From: 40CM-2-70-7 sp035631315
GTDB lineage: Bacteria > Gemmatimonadota > Gemmatimonadetes > Gemmatimonadales > GWC2-71-9
Assembly: GCA_035631315.1 (NCBI GenBank)
Contig: DASQIZ010000014.1
Location: 1 to 64,000, forward strand
Direction of reading: 5' to 3'
Length of the DNA: 64,000 bases
Numbering within the stretch: position 1 is the stretch's first letter; every line of letters starts with the position of its first letter. The translations under genes and the position numbers were made by a program. The notes beneath the pieces are model-generated. The model was not told the DNA's origin, ran no database searches, and was given only the letters and a program-made list of their open reading frames with translations. Below, piece after piece: positions 25,468 through 33,852 of this stretch.

Positions 25468-26658
25468 CTACTCCTTATGAGGTTGGGCCACGCGCAGCTC
25501 CGCTTCCCGCTGGGCGGCGCGCGCCACGTCGATGGGCGGCAGGCCCAACACCCGGGCCGCCGTCAGCACATCGTCATATTCGGGTTTGACCCGAACTCCA
25601 TCCGGACGTTCCAGAACCTTCACGCGGACAGCCACGGAGGCTGTCCCCTTTGCGACTTCCACTGTGATCCCATGCCGCGGCAGCGTCGTCCGTTCGGCTC
25701 GCCACCGGCGCAGGCCCGCCGTGGGGCTGTGCCGGAACAGCGCGGCGGCTACCGCGTCCACTCGGACTTCCGGTGCCATCACCTCGACGCGGAGCCCCGG
25801 TCTTCCCTTCTTCATCTGCACCGGCCAAACCTGCACGTCCAAGGCGCCTGCCTCGACCAGGGCCTGCCGCAGCGGCTCGACATACTCGGGACTCAGATCG
25901 TCAATATCGGTCGCGAGCACCGTCACCGCTTCGGTCTGGTCGGCCGTCTCGCCGAGCAGGACCCGGAGCGCGTTCGGGTACTCTTTCGGGTCGCGATGAC
26001 CGGCGCCCCAGCCTCCAGCCGTCACCCGCCACCTGGCGGGAGGCGCGCCGATCGACAACACCCGCAGGAGCGCTGCGCCCGTCGGGGTCGTCGCCTCCCC
26101 GTGCACTGGACCGTCCGCAACCAGGTCGAGTCCTTCGAGCAAAATGGCGGTGGCCGGAGCCGGGACGGGTAGCCGGCCATGAGCCGCTTCTACCCACCCG
26201 TCACCGACCGCGACAGGCCGGTGGAAAATCGCTTCGACCCCGAGCTGCTCGAATCCTTCGATCGCTCCCACGATGTCCAGCACGGCATCGACGGCACCGA
26301 CCTCGTGGAGATGCACCTTCTCGGGCGCCACACCGTGGACCCGTCCCTCCGCCTCGCCGAGCAGCCGGAATGCCTGCACGGCGCGCTCGCGCACCGTGGG
26401 CGAAACGGTTGCCTGCTCCACCAGTTTGACCAGCTGTCCGACATGCCGGCCGTGTGGCTGGGGCGGGATCTCGAACTCCACCTGCTTACAGGAGACGCTG
26501 CAGCGCTTGGCGTCCCGCACATTGACTCGGACCCCGTCCAGGCCCAGCCGACTGGGAAGCCCCTCCAGCCATGAAACGGGTACCCCGAGCGAGAGTAGAG
26601 CGCCCAGGGTCATGTCGCCACTGATGCCGGCGGTGGGGTCCAGAACGGCGATCTTCAT
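25468..26658 (-). CDS. larC: Nickel-pincer cofactor biosynthesis protein LarC
   Basis: A 396-residue LarC (DUF111) protein, the CTP-dependent cyclometallase that inserts nickel into the pincer cofactor of lactate racemase-type enzymes. DPTAGISGDMTLGALL at the N-terminus and HLHEVGAVDAVLDIVG (HLHEVG at 116-121) are diagnostic. The C-terminal part (VLATDIDDLSPEYVEPL) is the second domain. It is encoded as one uninterrupted frame, unlike the frameshifted larC1/larC2 of some lactobacilli. larA, larB and larE are not in this window. Confidence 0.9.
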   Translation of the reverse strand: MKIAVLDPTAGISGDMTLGALLSLGVPVSWLEGLPSRLGLDGVRVNVRDAKRCSVSCKQVEFEIPPQPHGRHVGQLVKLVEQATVSPTVRERAVQAFRLLGEAEGRVHGVAPEKVHLHEVGAVDAVLDIVGAIEGFEQLGVEAIFHRPVAVGDGWVEAAHGRLPVPAPATAILLEGLDLVADGPVHGEATTPTGAALLRVLSIGAPPARWRVTAGGWGAGHRDPKEYPNALRVLLGETADQTEAVTVLATDIDDLSPEYVEPLRQALVEAGALDVQVWPVQMKKGRPGLRVEVMAPEVRVDAVAAALFRHSPTAGLRRWRAERTTLPRHGITVEVAKGTASVAVRVKVLERPDGVRVKPEYDDVLTAARVLGLPPIDVARAAQREAELRVAQPHKE

Positions 26659-26685
26659 GGTCCGAAGACCTGAAATATAAACGGG

Positions 26686-27837
26686 TTAGCTTCGGTAGAG
26701 CCACCCGGCGCCGGTGTTGAAAATGACGATGCGGTCACTCGCTTTGATCGTGCCCTTGGCAAGCAAAGCGACAGCCGCGGACAAGGCCGCTCCACCTTCA
26801 GGCGCCGCGTCGATGCCCTCCTGGCCCTGCAGGTCGTCGGCGGCTTTCGAGAGTGACTGGTCAGATACGGACACCGCCCCGCCGTTGCTTTCGCGGAGGG
26901 CCTTGAGCATCAGCCGGTCCCCCAGCGGTCCGGGGACGCGCAGGCCCGCCGCCACCGTCTCCGGGTCGGGCCACGGCGTGCAGTGGTCGGCTCCGGTCTC
27001 GAACGCCTGGACCACCGGCGCGCACCCGGTAGCCTGGACGGTGAACATCCGGGGTAATCCACCGCGCACCCAGCCGGCGTCACGGAGCTCGTTGAACGCC
27101 TTCCACATGCCGATCAGCCCGGTGCCACCCCCGGTGGGATAGACGATCACGTCGGGCAAGGTCCATCCCAACTGCTCCGCCAACTCGAGGCCGAGGGTTT
27201 TCTTGCCCTCGATCCGGTACGGCTCGCGAAGCGTCGACACATCTACCGCCCCCGTTTCGGCCGAGTACGCGCGGGCGGCCCTCCCGCAGTCGCCGATGTG
27301 GCCATCGATCAGCTGGAGATCCGCCCCGAACCGCGTGATCTGAGACAGGATCGTCTTCGGCGTGCTGGCGGGCGCGTAGACCCGGGCAGTGACGCCGGCG
27401 CGCGTGGCGTACGCAGCGAGGGACACGCCGGCGTTCCCCGCCGTCGGCACGACGAATCGCTTGGCTCCGGCGAGCACAGCTCGCGTGACCGCGGCAGCCA
27501 GCCCGCGTGCCTTGAATGAGCCGGTCGGGTTCAATCCTTCGTCCTTCACCATGAGGTCCTTGAATCCCGACTGCTTGCCGAGGCGCTCGAGCGGAAGGAG
27601 CGGCGTGCCGCCCTCACCGAGTGTGATCGGGTGTTCGCCCCCGGTCAGTGGAAGCCATTCCCGGTACCGCCACATGTTCCTCCGGCGGTCCTTCAGAAGG
27701 GACTTGGCTTCCGCCGGAGGATGGCTCGGATACTTCACGAGATAGGGCGCGCCGTCGTGGGGGCAGACACCTGGCAGGCCGTCGGCATTGCGGGTGGCGT
27801 TGCAGCGGGAGCAGACGAGGGTCCAGGGAAGACTCAT
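26686..27837 (-). CDS. thrC: Threonine synthase
   Basis: A PLP enzyme converting O-phospho-homoserine to threonine. 383 residues with an N-terminal zinc-ribbon-like segment (LVCSRCNATRNADG ... GVCPHDG), GEGGTPLLPLERLGK, the PLP lysine in NPTGSFKARGLAAAV, PTAGNAGVSLAAYATRAG, and the phosphate-binding GGGTGLIGMWKAF. This is the class of threonine synthase close to cysteate synthase; the zinc-ribbon form is typical of both, so the exact substrate is slightly uncertain. TAATG overlap with uvrC. Confidence 0.88.
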   Translation of the reverse strand: MSLPWTLVCSRCNATRNADGLPGVCPHDGAPYLVKYPSHPPAEAKSLLKDRRRNMWRYREWLPLTGGEHPITLGEGGTPLLPLERLGKQSGFKDLMVKDEGLNPTGSFKARGLAAAVTRAVLAGAKRFVVPTAGNAGVSLAAYATRAGVTARVYAPASTPKTILSQITRFGADLQLIDGHIGDCGRAARAYSAETGAVDVSTLREPYRIEGKKTLGLELAEQLGWTLPDVIVYPTGGGTGLIGMWKAFNELRDAGWVRGGLPRMFTVQATGCAPVVQAFETGADHCTPWPDPETVAAGLRVPGPLGDRLMLKALRESNGGAVSVSDQSLSKAADDLQGQEGIDAAPEGGAALSAAVALLAKGTIKASDRIVIFNTGAGWLYRS

Positions 27838-29645
27838 TACCGATCCTTCAAGCGGTCGAGGATGCGCTCCGCCAGGGCGGTCGAGAAGCCGGGGAGCGCG
27901 GCGATTTCGGCGGCGGTCGCGGTCTTCACACCCGCCAGGGAGCCGAAGCGTTCGAGGAGTGACTTCCGGCGGTTGGGCCCGATCCCGCGGATTTCCAGTA
28001 ACGCCGAGGTGATGGTGCGGGCCGAGCGGCGTTTGCGGCTGTAAGTCACGGCGAAGCGATGCGCCTCGTCGCGGGCGCGTTGCAGGAGGCGAAGGGATGG
28101 GCTCCGCCGCGAAAGGACCAGGGGGTCCGGGCGATCGGGGAAGAATACGTGCTCTTCCTTCTTCGCGAGGCTGACCAACGGGAGTTCCGGCGCACCGGCC
28201 TCGCGCGCCGCATCGACCGCCGCGGAGAGTTGTCCTTTGCCTCCGTCGATCACGGCGAGGTCTGGGAGCGGTTTCTGCTCAGCGAGCCGCCGCGTGACGA
28301 ACCGTGTGATGACTTCATGGATTGCCGCGAAGTCGTCCTGCTGGGCAGGTCCTTTGATCTTGTACCGGCGATACTCGCCCTTCTTGGGTCTTCCCGACTC
28401 GAACCACACCAGCGAACCCACGGTGTCGCGGCCCTGGTTGGTCGAGATGTCGACACAGATGAACGATCGAGGGACGGCAGCCAGTCCCAGGTCGCGACCC
28501 AGCGCATAGACCGGGTCCGCGGCTCGCTCTTCGATGTCGAAAGACTCGATCATCAGAGAGTCGAGCAGGTGGCGGGCATTCTGCTCCGCGAGCGCCACGA
28601 CCCGGGCATTCGCTCCCCGCTGAGGCGTCAGCCAGTCGACGTTGGGGGACAAGTCGCGCAGGGCCTCGAAGTCATCGGGCCCGAATGGCAGGAGGACCCG
28701 GTCCGCGCGCTGTTCCAACGGGAGGTAATACCGCACCAGAAACGCGGCGAGGACGGCGGCTTCGCCCTCACCTTCAGCGTGTTCAAGGAAGCGGTGCTCC
28801 CGCGCCACCACCCGTCCATCGCGGACGCGAAGAATGACGCCACACGCGTCATCCCCGTCCCTCGCGAACCCGATGGCATCCGCATCCCCGCCCCCGACCT
28901 GCTCCACCGCCTGCGGGCGGTCGATCTGCTCCAGCCACCGGATGGCGTCCCGGAGCTGGGCCGCCCGCTCGTAGTCCTGCACCCGGCTGGCTTCGTTCAT
29001 GCGCTCGCGAAGCCGCGTCCGGACGTCCACGGTCTTGCCTTCGAGGAAGAGCAGGACGTCATCGATCATTCTGCGATAGGCGTCCTGCGACTGGTAGTTC
29101 ACGCAGGGGGCTTTGCAGCGCTCGATGTGGTAGTCGAGACAGGGCCGATCGGGGTGCTCTTCGGGGAGTTTCCAGGTGCACGACCGCACCGTAAAGAGCC
29201 GGCGGATGATCTGCAGGGTCTGACGCAGGGTGCCGACGTCCGTGTACGGGCCGTAGTAGCGGGCTCCCGGAATCGTCACCCGGCGCACCACCAGGATCCG
29301 CGGAAATGGCTCTGCCAGGGTCACGGCGATCTGCGGGTAACTCTTGTCATCCCGCAGGAGAACGTTGTACCGCGGGCTGTGGGCCTTGATGAGGTTATTT
29401 TCGAGGAGGAGCGCCTCGGCCTCGGTAGGGACGACAATGGTCTCCACCCCGGCGATCTGCCGGACCAGTGCCTGGTGCTTCGCGACATCTTCATGGTCGG
29501 GACCGAAGTACGATCGGACGCGGGAGCGGAGGCTCTTGGCCTTCCCGACGTAGAGAATGTCCCCCTCGGCGTCTTTCCAGAGGTAGACGCCGGGGCGGTC
29601 AGGTAGCGTCGCTAGCGTGCGGGCGAGTTCCGGAGGTATTGCCAT
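27837..29645 (-). CDS. uvrC: Excinuclease ABC subunit C
   Basis: A 602-residue nucleotide-excision-repair nuclease. Domains in order: GIY-YIG (PGVYLWKDAEGDILYVGKAK), the cysteine-containing segment HIERCKAPC, a UVR motif that binds UvrB (ASRVQDYERAAQLRDAIRWL), an RNase H-like 5'-incision domain (ICVDISTNQGRDTVGSLV, VIDGGKGQLSAA), and C-terminal helix-hairpin-helix repeats (IRGIGPNRRKSLLERFGSLA). It overlaps murJ by 34 bp, so the actual start could be slightly downstream. Confidence 0.97.
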   Translation of the reverse strand: MAIPPELARTLATLPDRPGVYLWKDAEGDILYVGKAKSLRSRVRSYFGPDHEDVAKHQALVRQIAGVETIVVPTEAEALLLENNLIKAHSPRYNVLLRDDKSYPQIAVTLAEPFPRILVVRRVTIPGARYYGPYTDVGTLRQTLQIIRRLFTVRSCTWKLPEEHPDRPCLDYHIERCKAPCVNYQSQDAYRRMIDDVLLFLEGKTVDVRTRLRERMNEASRVQDYERAAQLRDAIRWLEQIDRPQAVEQVGGGDADAIGFARDGDDACGVILRVRDGRVVAREHRFLEHAEGEGEAAVLAAFLVRYYLPLEQRADRVLLPFGPDDFEALRDLSPNVDWLTPQRGANARVVALAEQNARHLLDSLMIESFDIEERAADPVYALGRDLGLAAVPRSFICVDISTNQGRDTVGSLVWFESGRPKKGEYRRYKIKGPAQQDDFAAIHEVITRFVTRRLAEQKPLPDLAVIDGGKGQLSAAVDAAREAGAPELPLVSLAKKEEHVFFPDRPDPLVLSRRSPSLRLLQRARDEAHRFAVTYSRKRRSARTITSALLEIRGIGPNRRKSLLERFGSLAGVKTATAAEIAALPGFSTALAERILDRLKDR

Positions 29646-31189
29646 AGGCGCATCGCATCAGGGTGCCGGAGCAGCACCGTCACCGCCCCGTACACCACAC
29701 CAAACATAGCGAACGCCACAACGGCCAACGGGATTGGGGTCAGGCCCTGCGCCAGACGCGCGACGAACCACCCTGCTCCGCCGGCAAGCACGGCCCCGCC
29801 CAGGGAGGATGCGAAGTAGCGCCAGTCGGCGGCGTGCAGGATTCGTCCGATCCGGTGGTTCAGATCGCGCACGTGGAACACGAGACTGACCGTCCAGCCG
29901 ATGGAGGAGCCCAGTGCGATCCCCGCCGGGCCAAGCCACCGGAGAAGCAGGAAGGCGGACAGGCCGGCGAGGACCAGGCAGGAGATCGCGATCGTGACGG
30001 GCGTGCGCGTATCCCGCATGGCGTAGAACCCTGAGGCGAAGAGCTTAACCGACGCCTGCCCCAAGAGGCCCACGCCATATGCGGCGAGTACCAACCCCAC
30101 AAGTTGGGAGTCGCGTGCCGCAAAGCGCCCGGTCTGGAAAATCGCCGCGGCGAGTACCGTCCCGAGGGCCATGAATGCGACCGCGGACGGGAGGACGAAG
30201 TAGGCGATGCGGCGGAACCCCATCGCCACGCGGGTGCGGAGGAGCTGATCGGCGCCCTCGATCACCGCTTCGCGCGAGAGATCGGGTAGGGCCACGGCAT
30301 TCACGGATGCGCCGAACAGACTTACCGGGAGGACCTGCACGAGCTGGGCGTAGCCCAGGGTGGAGGTCCCGCCATGTCCCGTGAGGGTCGACAGGAAGGC
30401 GTCGACGAGCCCGGAGAGCTGGGCCGCTCCCGCGCCGACGACCACTGGGAGGAGGGCGCGGACAACGTCTCGCGTGCCTTCGGGGACGAGCGATGCCCGG
30501 ATGGGAATGCCGTTGAGGAGACGCCAGCACGCGGGCAGCTGGACGGCGATTTGCAGCACCGATCCCGCCACGGTTCCCCACGCGAGGGCGAGCGCCAGTT
30601 GGTGGAGCTGCATCTCCACCGGGAGCGCCCGGTTCACGTACCAGGTGGCACCGCCGATCATGGCCACGATGCCGGCGACGTTCCACATCGCGGGCGCGGC
30701 ATACGGCAGAAAAAAACGGCGGTGCGTATTGAGGATGCCAAGGCACCAGGCGGACACCACCATCAGCCCCGTCATCGGGAATAGGATCCTGACGAGGGTG
30801 ATCGTCAGCTGTTTGCGGGGCTCGTCGAAGCCGGCGGCGATCACGGTGGTGATCGCGGGTGCGAACGCGATCCCCAGCACGGCCAGGACACCCGTGGCGA
30901 GCAAGACCAGGCCCAGGACGGCGCCGGCTACCGCACGGGCCGCCGTCTTGTCCTCCCGCTCGTTCAGTGCGGCATAGACGGGAATGAAGGACGCGGAGAG
31001 CGTCCCCTCCCCCAGCAGGTTCCGGATGGTGTTGGGGATCCGGAGTGCGATTCGGAACGCGTCGGCCGGAATCGTGTCGTTGCCGAAATAGTGGGCGAAC
31101 ACGCGCTCGCGGACGAAGCCGAGCACGCGACTGACGAGAATGCCCGCGGCGACCAGCGCGGCGTGGCGGCCGCCGCTCTCGCGAGGCAT
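29612..31189 (-). CDS. murJ: Lipid II flippase MurJ
   Basis: A 525-residue MOP-superfamily transporter with about 14 hydrophobic segments that flips lipid II for peptidoglycan synthesis. The N-terminal signature is intact: AAGILVSRVLGFVRERVFAH followed by FGNDTIPADAFRIALRIPN and LLGEGTLSASFIPVY. Later, AQLVQVLPVSLFGASVNAVA and LFASGFYAMRDTRTPV match MurJ/MviN. It starts on the last base of the upstream small gene's stop codon, so it is translationally coupled. Confidence 0.94.
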   Translation of the reverse strand: MPRESGGRHAALVAAGILVSRVLGFVRERVFAHYFGNDTIPADAFRIALRIPNTIRNLLGEGTLSASFIPVYAALNEREDKTAARAVAGAVLGLVLLATGVLAVLGIAFAPAITTVIAAGFDEPRKQLTITLVRILFPMTGLMVVSAWCLGILNTHRRFFLPYAAPAMWNVAGIVAMIGGATWYVNRALPVEMQLHQLALALAWGTVAGSVLQIAVQLPACWRLLNGIPIRASLVPEGTRDVVRALLPVVVGAGAAQLSGLVDAFLSTLTGHGGTSTLGYAQLVQVLPVSLFGASVNAVALPDLSREAVIEGADQLLRTRVAMGFRRIAYFVLPSAVAFMALGTVLAAAIFQTGRFAARDSQLVGLVLAAYGVGLLGQASVKLFASGFYAMRDTRTPVTIAISCLVLAGLSAFLLLRWLGPAGIALGSSIGWTVSLVFHVRDLNHRIGRILHAADWRYFASSLGGAVLAGGAGWFVARLAQGLTPIPLAVVAFAMFGVVYGAVTVLLRHPDAMRLWQYLRNSPAR

Positions 31190-31452
31190 CAGTTCTTGGG
31201 TTTCTCGAGCAGCTTCTGGACGAACTGGACTTCGTCGCGCGTAGAGGCGAGCAGGGATTTCATCTCCTCCACGTCGGCTTCGAGAAGGTCGACCTTGCGC
31301 TGCAGCTCCTTCACATCAGGGCTTCCCTGCGCTTCGACTTGGCCATCCATCCGGCGCGCGAACGACCGTCCGAGTGGCGAGTCCACCAGGATGGCCGTGA
31401 TCGGGATGAGCAGGGCGATGAACAAGACCGCGCCGAGGACGATTTCCCACAT
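31189..31452 (-). CDS. Small single-pass membrane protein with coiled coil
   Basis: An 87-residue protein: one membrane helix at the N-terminus (VLGAVLFIALLIPITAILV, residues 5-23), a short linker, then a charged heptad-like helix (KELQRKVDLLEADVEEMKSL) to the end. It has no recognisable family. Its stop shares a base with the murJ start, so the two are made together. That position makes a MurJ- or wall-associated role plausible, but nothing else supports it. Confidence 0.7.
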   Translation of the reverse strand: MWEIVLGAVLFIALLIPITAILVDSPLGRSFARRMDGQVEAQGSPDVKELQRKVDLLEADVEEMKSLLASTRDEVQFVQKLLEKPKN

Positions 31453-31461
31453 ACGAGGATT

Positions 31462-32886
31462 TTAGAGAGCGTCCGTCCAGCGCGCCACCTCGCGCGCCAG
31501 CTCGTCCACCAGCGGTGGGCCGTAGCGCAGCAGGAACGATGCGACCGTCAACGAGCGTTCCTGGGGGATGCCGAGCGGATAGAGCGCCGCCCGTGCTTTC
31601 GCGATCTGTCCGGTGAGCGTCTCGTGCGTCCGCTTGACCGCCGCCACGAGCTTTTTCTCGATCTCCTGCGTTCCACCGAGGGCCTGATTCCGGGCCCCCT
31701 GCACCGTGCGCTCGAGGGTCGGGTCGATGCCGGCCACGAGCCTGGCGAGGGCGTCGTAGTCGGAGGTCAACGACGCGCGGAGGCGCTGCAGAAGAGCGAG
31801 CGTTTCCGGTGGCAGAGCGCCCTTGGCGATCCGTCCCTCCAGCGCTCCGGCGGGAGGTTTCAGATCATCCACGGTGATCCGGTGCCGCTCGAGCACCTTC
31901 TCGACTTTCGATTCGATCAGGACCCCTGACCAGCGCGGGACGGGAGTCTGCGGTGTCACGCCGAGGGCCGCGTGACAGGGAGCGGCATCGGGCAGGTACT
32001 GGAGCTCGCCTGGCCCCGCGCAGTAGGCGACGGTGGGAAACAGCGCGGCTTCCACCGCCGGGCGCAGCAGCACATTGGGAGACAGTCGTTCCGGCGCGGA
32101 CTGCGCGAAGCCTTCCAGGTCCGCGCGGGTGAAGCGCTCTTCGCTACGCCTGGTGACGAAGTGCCTGGCGTCCGCCCGCAACCGGTCGCGGCCCAACTTC
32201 CCTTCCACCAGTACCGGTGTCAGTCCGTCGGGGAGGACGACGTCGATGGCCTTCAGGAGCAGAGGGGCGGCGGCGCGTTTGGCGGAGGGCGCGTGAGCGC
32301 GGAAGATGGCGAGCCCATGGGAACCGAGGAGCGCGTTGATGGCATTGGCGAAGGCGTCGGCCAGATTCTGATCGGTCCCATACGCCGCGCCGAGCCAGTT
32401 CAGGACGTCGACCTTGAATTCGCTGTCCGGGGTCTTGGTCCGGAGGTCCTCGAGCGCCCGGATGGCGTCGTCCGCACAGCGCTCGCGAAACAGGGACAGT
32501 TGGGGAGCGTCGGCAGGCCGGTCGCGGAGCACAAGGGAGTGCGCGTCTCCCGCGGCATCCAGGAAGGCGCAATGGTTGGCCTCGGCGAAGTCCGCGTCAT
32601 CGCCCGCGACCCAGAAGACCGGCACGACCGGCACGTGACGCTCTCGCTCCAGCCGGGCCGCCAGGGCGACGGCAGAAAGTGCCTTGTGCACCGTGTACAG
32701 GGGTCCGGTGAACAGGCCGGGCTGTTGCCCGGTCGTCACGACGAGCACTTCCCCGTTCGCCAGCCGGTCGCGGCCGGGACCGGGCAGCACGGCTTCCAGC
32801 ACGTCGGCCGACACGCGGTGCGGCGCACCGGCGCGGGGCCGGGGCGTATCGGCGGCGAGGGGAGTCGTGAGCACCCGCGGCAGCAT
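31462..32886 (-). CDS. bshC: Putative cysteine ligase BshC (bacillithiol synthesis)
   Basis: A 474-residue protein matching BshC, which adds cysteine to GlcN-malate to complete bacillithiol. The diagnostic block VTTGQQPGLFTGPLYTVHKA is followed by VVPVFWVAGDDADFAEANHC (the HxGH/FWxAxxDHD-like region), AYCAGPGELQYLPDAAPCHA near the middle, and a C-terminal coiled coil. It is about 60 residues shorter than Bacillus BshC, at the N-terminus. BshA and BshB are not encoded here. The start context follows AMMECR1 by 2 bp. Confidence 0.82.
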   Translation of the reverse strand: MLPRVLTTPLAADTPRPRAGAPHRVSADVLEAVLPGPGRDRLANGEVLVVTTGQQPGLFTGPLYTVHKALSAVALAARLERERHVPVVPVFWVAGDDADFAEANHCAFLDAAGDAHSLVLRDRPADAPQLSLFRERCADDAIRALEDLRTKTPDSEFKVDVLNWLGAAYGTDQNLADAFANAINALLGSHGLAIFRAHAPSAKRAAAPLLLKAIDVVLPDGLTPVLVEGKLGRDRLRADARHFVTRRSEERFTRADLEGFAQSAPERLSPNVLLRPAVEAALFPTVAYCAGPGELQYLPDAAPCHAALGVTPQTPVPRWSGVLIESKVEKVLERHRITVDDLKPPAGALEGRIAKGALPPETLALLQRLRASLTSDYDALARLVAGIDPTLERTVQGARNQALGGTQEIEKKLVAAVKRTHETLTGQIAKARAALYPLGIPQERSLTVASFLLRYGPPLVDELAREVARWTDAL

Positions 32887-32888
32887 TC

Positions 32889-33473
32889 CTAGTTCTCCTC
32901 TTCGAAGACGTCCGCTTGAAACGTCAGAACCCGGGTTCCGGGTTCACGCCAGGCGCCCCGGGGAAGCCCCGCCTTCTCGCAGGTGGCATCCAGGAACTGG
33001 ACGGCGCCCCACCGCTGCTCGGGCGCCACTTGAGGCAACAGCAACCCCCGGGTGCTTCCTCGCTCGACGATCAAGCCGTCACGTCCGATCACGATCACCG
33101 ACGGATCGTCCGGGTCGACGACCTGGGGCCGCGTGAGGACCGAGATCTCTATCGTTACCAGGTCGAGCTCGTCCGGAGACAGCGGCGGAAACCGGGGGTC
33201 CTCTCGGGCCGCCGACACGGCGAGCGCCGGGATCAGGTCGGCCAACGACCGGTCCGCGTCGATGTGTCCCAAGCATCCCCGGAGCTCTTCCCCGATCCGC
33301 AGGGTCACGAATGCCCCCCGGCAAATGGTCGGAACATGGATGGAGACCGGCAATCCACGGCGGAGCGCGCGCTTCAGGGCCATCCGGGCCGCGTTGAGGA
33401 GTCCGTGGCGCCCCTCGGGCGTGAGCTCAGGGTCCCCGGTGATAGGGCTCTCCCCGCCGGATCGTGTAGGCAC
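32889..33473 (-). CDS. AMMECR1-domain protein
   Basis: An AMMECR1 protein of about 194 residues: RGAFVTLRIGEELRGCLGHI (with the LRGCIG-type hexapeptide signature), AREDPRFPPLSPDELDLVTI and GLLLPQVAPEQRW. In many prokaryotes this domain goes with a MEMO domain and a radical SAM protein (AmmeMemoRadiSam); neither partner is next to it. The start is uncertain: no ATG/GTG/TTG lies between GTG 33473 and a methionine deep in the domain, so I choose 33473, which overlaps rlmH by 47 bp. GTG 33512 is possible. Confidence 0.82.
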   Translation of the reverse strand: MPTRSGGESPITGDPELTPEGRHGLLNAARMALKRALRRGLPVSIHVPTICRGAFVTLRIGEELRGCLGHIDADRSLADLIPALAVSAAREDPRFPPLSPDELDLVTIEISVLTRPQVVDPDDPSVIVIGRDGLIVERGSTRGLLLPQVAPEQRWGAVQFLDATCEKAGLPRGAWREPGTRVLTFQADVFEEEN

Positions 33474-33852
33474 GATAGAGCTGCTCCAGCACCACGACCC
33501 GCGCCAGCTCATGCGGCAGTGTCAGGGCCGAGAGGGACCACACCTGATCGGCCTTGTTCATCACCTCGTCCGGCAGCGCCGTGGCCCCTCCGATGGCGAA
33601 GGCGACGTCACGGGCCTCTCGCTCCCATCGCTCGGTCTGATCCGCCAGGTCACGCGACGACCACGAATCGCCGGTCCGCGACAATGCGACGAGGCGCGCT
33701 CCCGCCGGGATGACTCCCAGGAGACGCGCCTCGTCCTTCACTTCCGTTTCGTCGACCTTGGCGTAGTGGGAGACCCGCTCCAGGTACCCGTCACACGCCG
33801 CGCGGAGTGCCGCGTCTTTCACGCGGCCCACCGCGACGACGCGATACTTCAT
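33427..33852 (-). CDS. rlmH: 23S rRNA pseudouridine-1915 N3-methyltransferase RlmH
   Basis: A 141-residue SPOUT methyltransferase that methylates pseudouridine 1915 in helix 69 of 23S rRNA. Motifs: FAIGGATALPDEV (SAM-binding glycine loop), SLSALTLPHELARVVVLEQL and the C-terminal YRAYTIRRGEPYHRG, which is the family hallmark. ATG 33852 shares a base with the stop of the dehydrogenase gene (TGATG). The frame extends upstream, but family similarity starts at MKYRVVAVGR. Confidence 0.95.
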   Translation of the reverse strand: MKYRVVAVGRVKDAALRAACDGYLERVSHYAKVDETEVKDEARLLGVIPAGARLVALSRTGDSWSSRDLADQTERWEREARDVAFAIGGATALPDEVMNKADQVWSLSALTLPHELARVVVLEQLYRAYTIRRGEPYHRGP

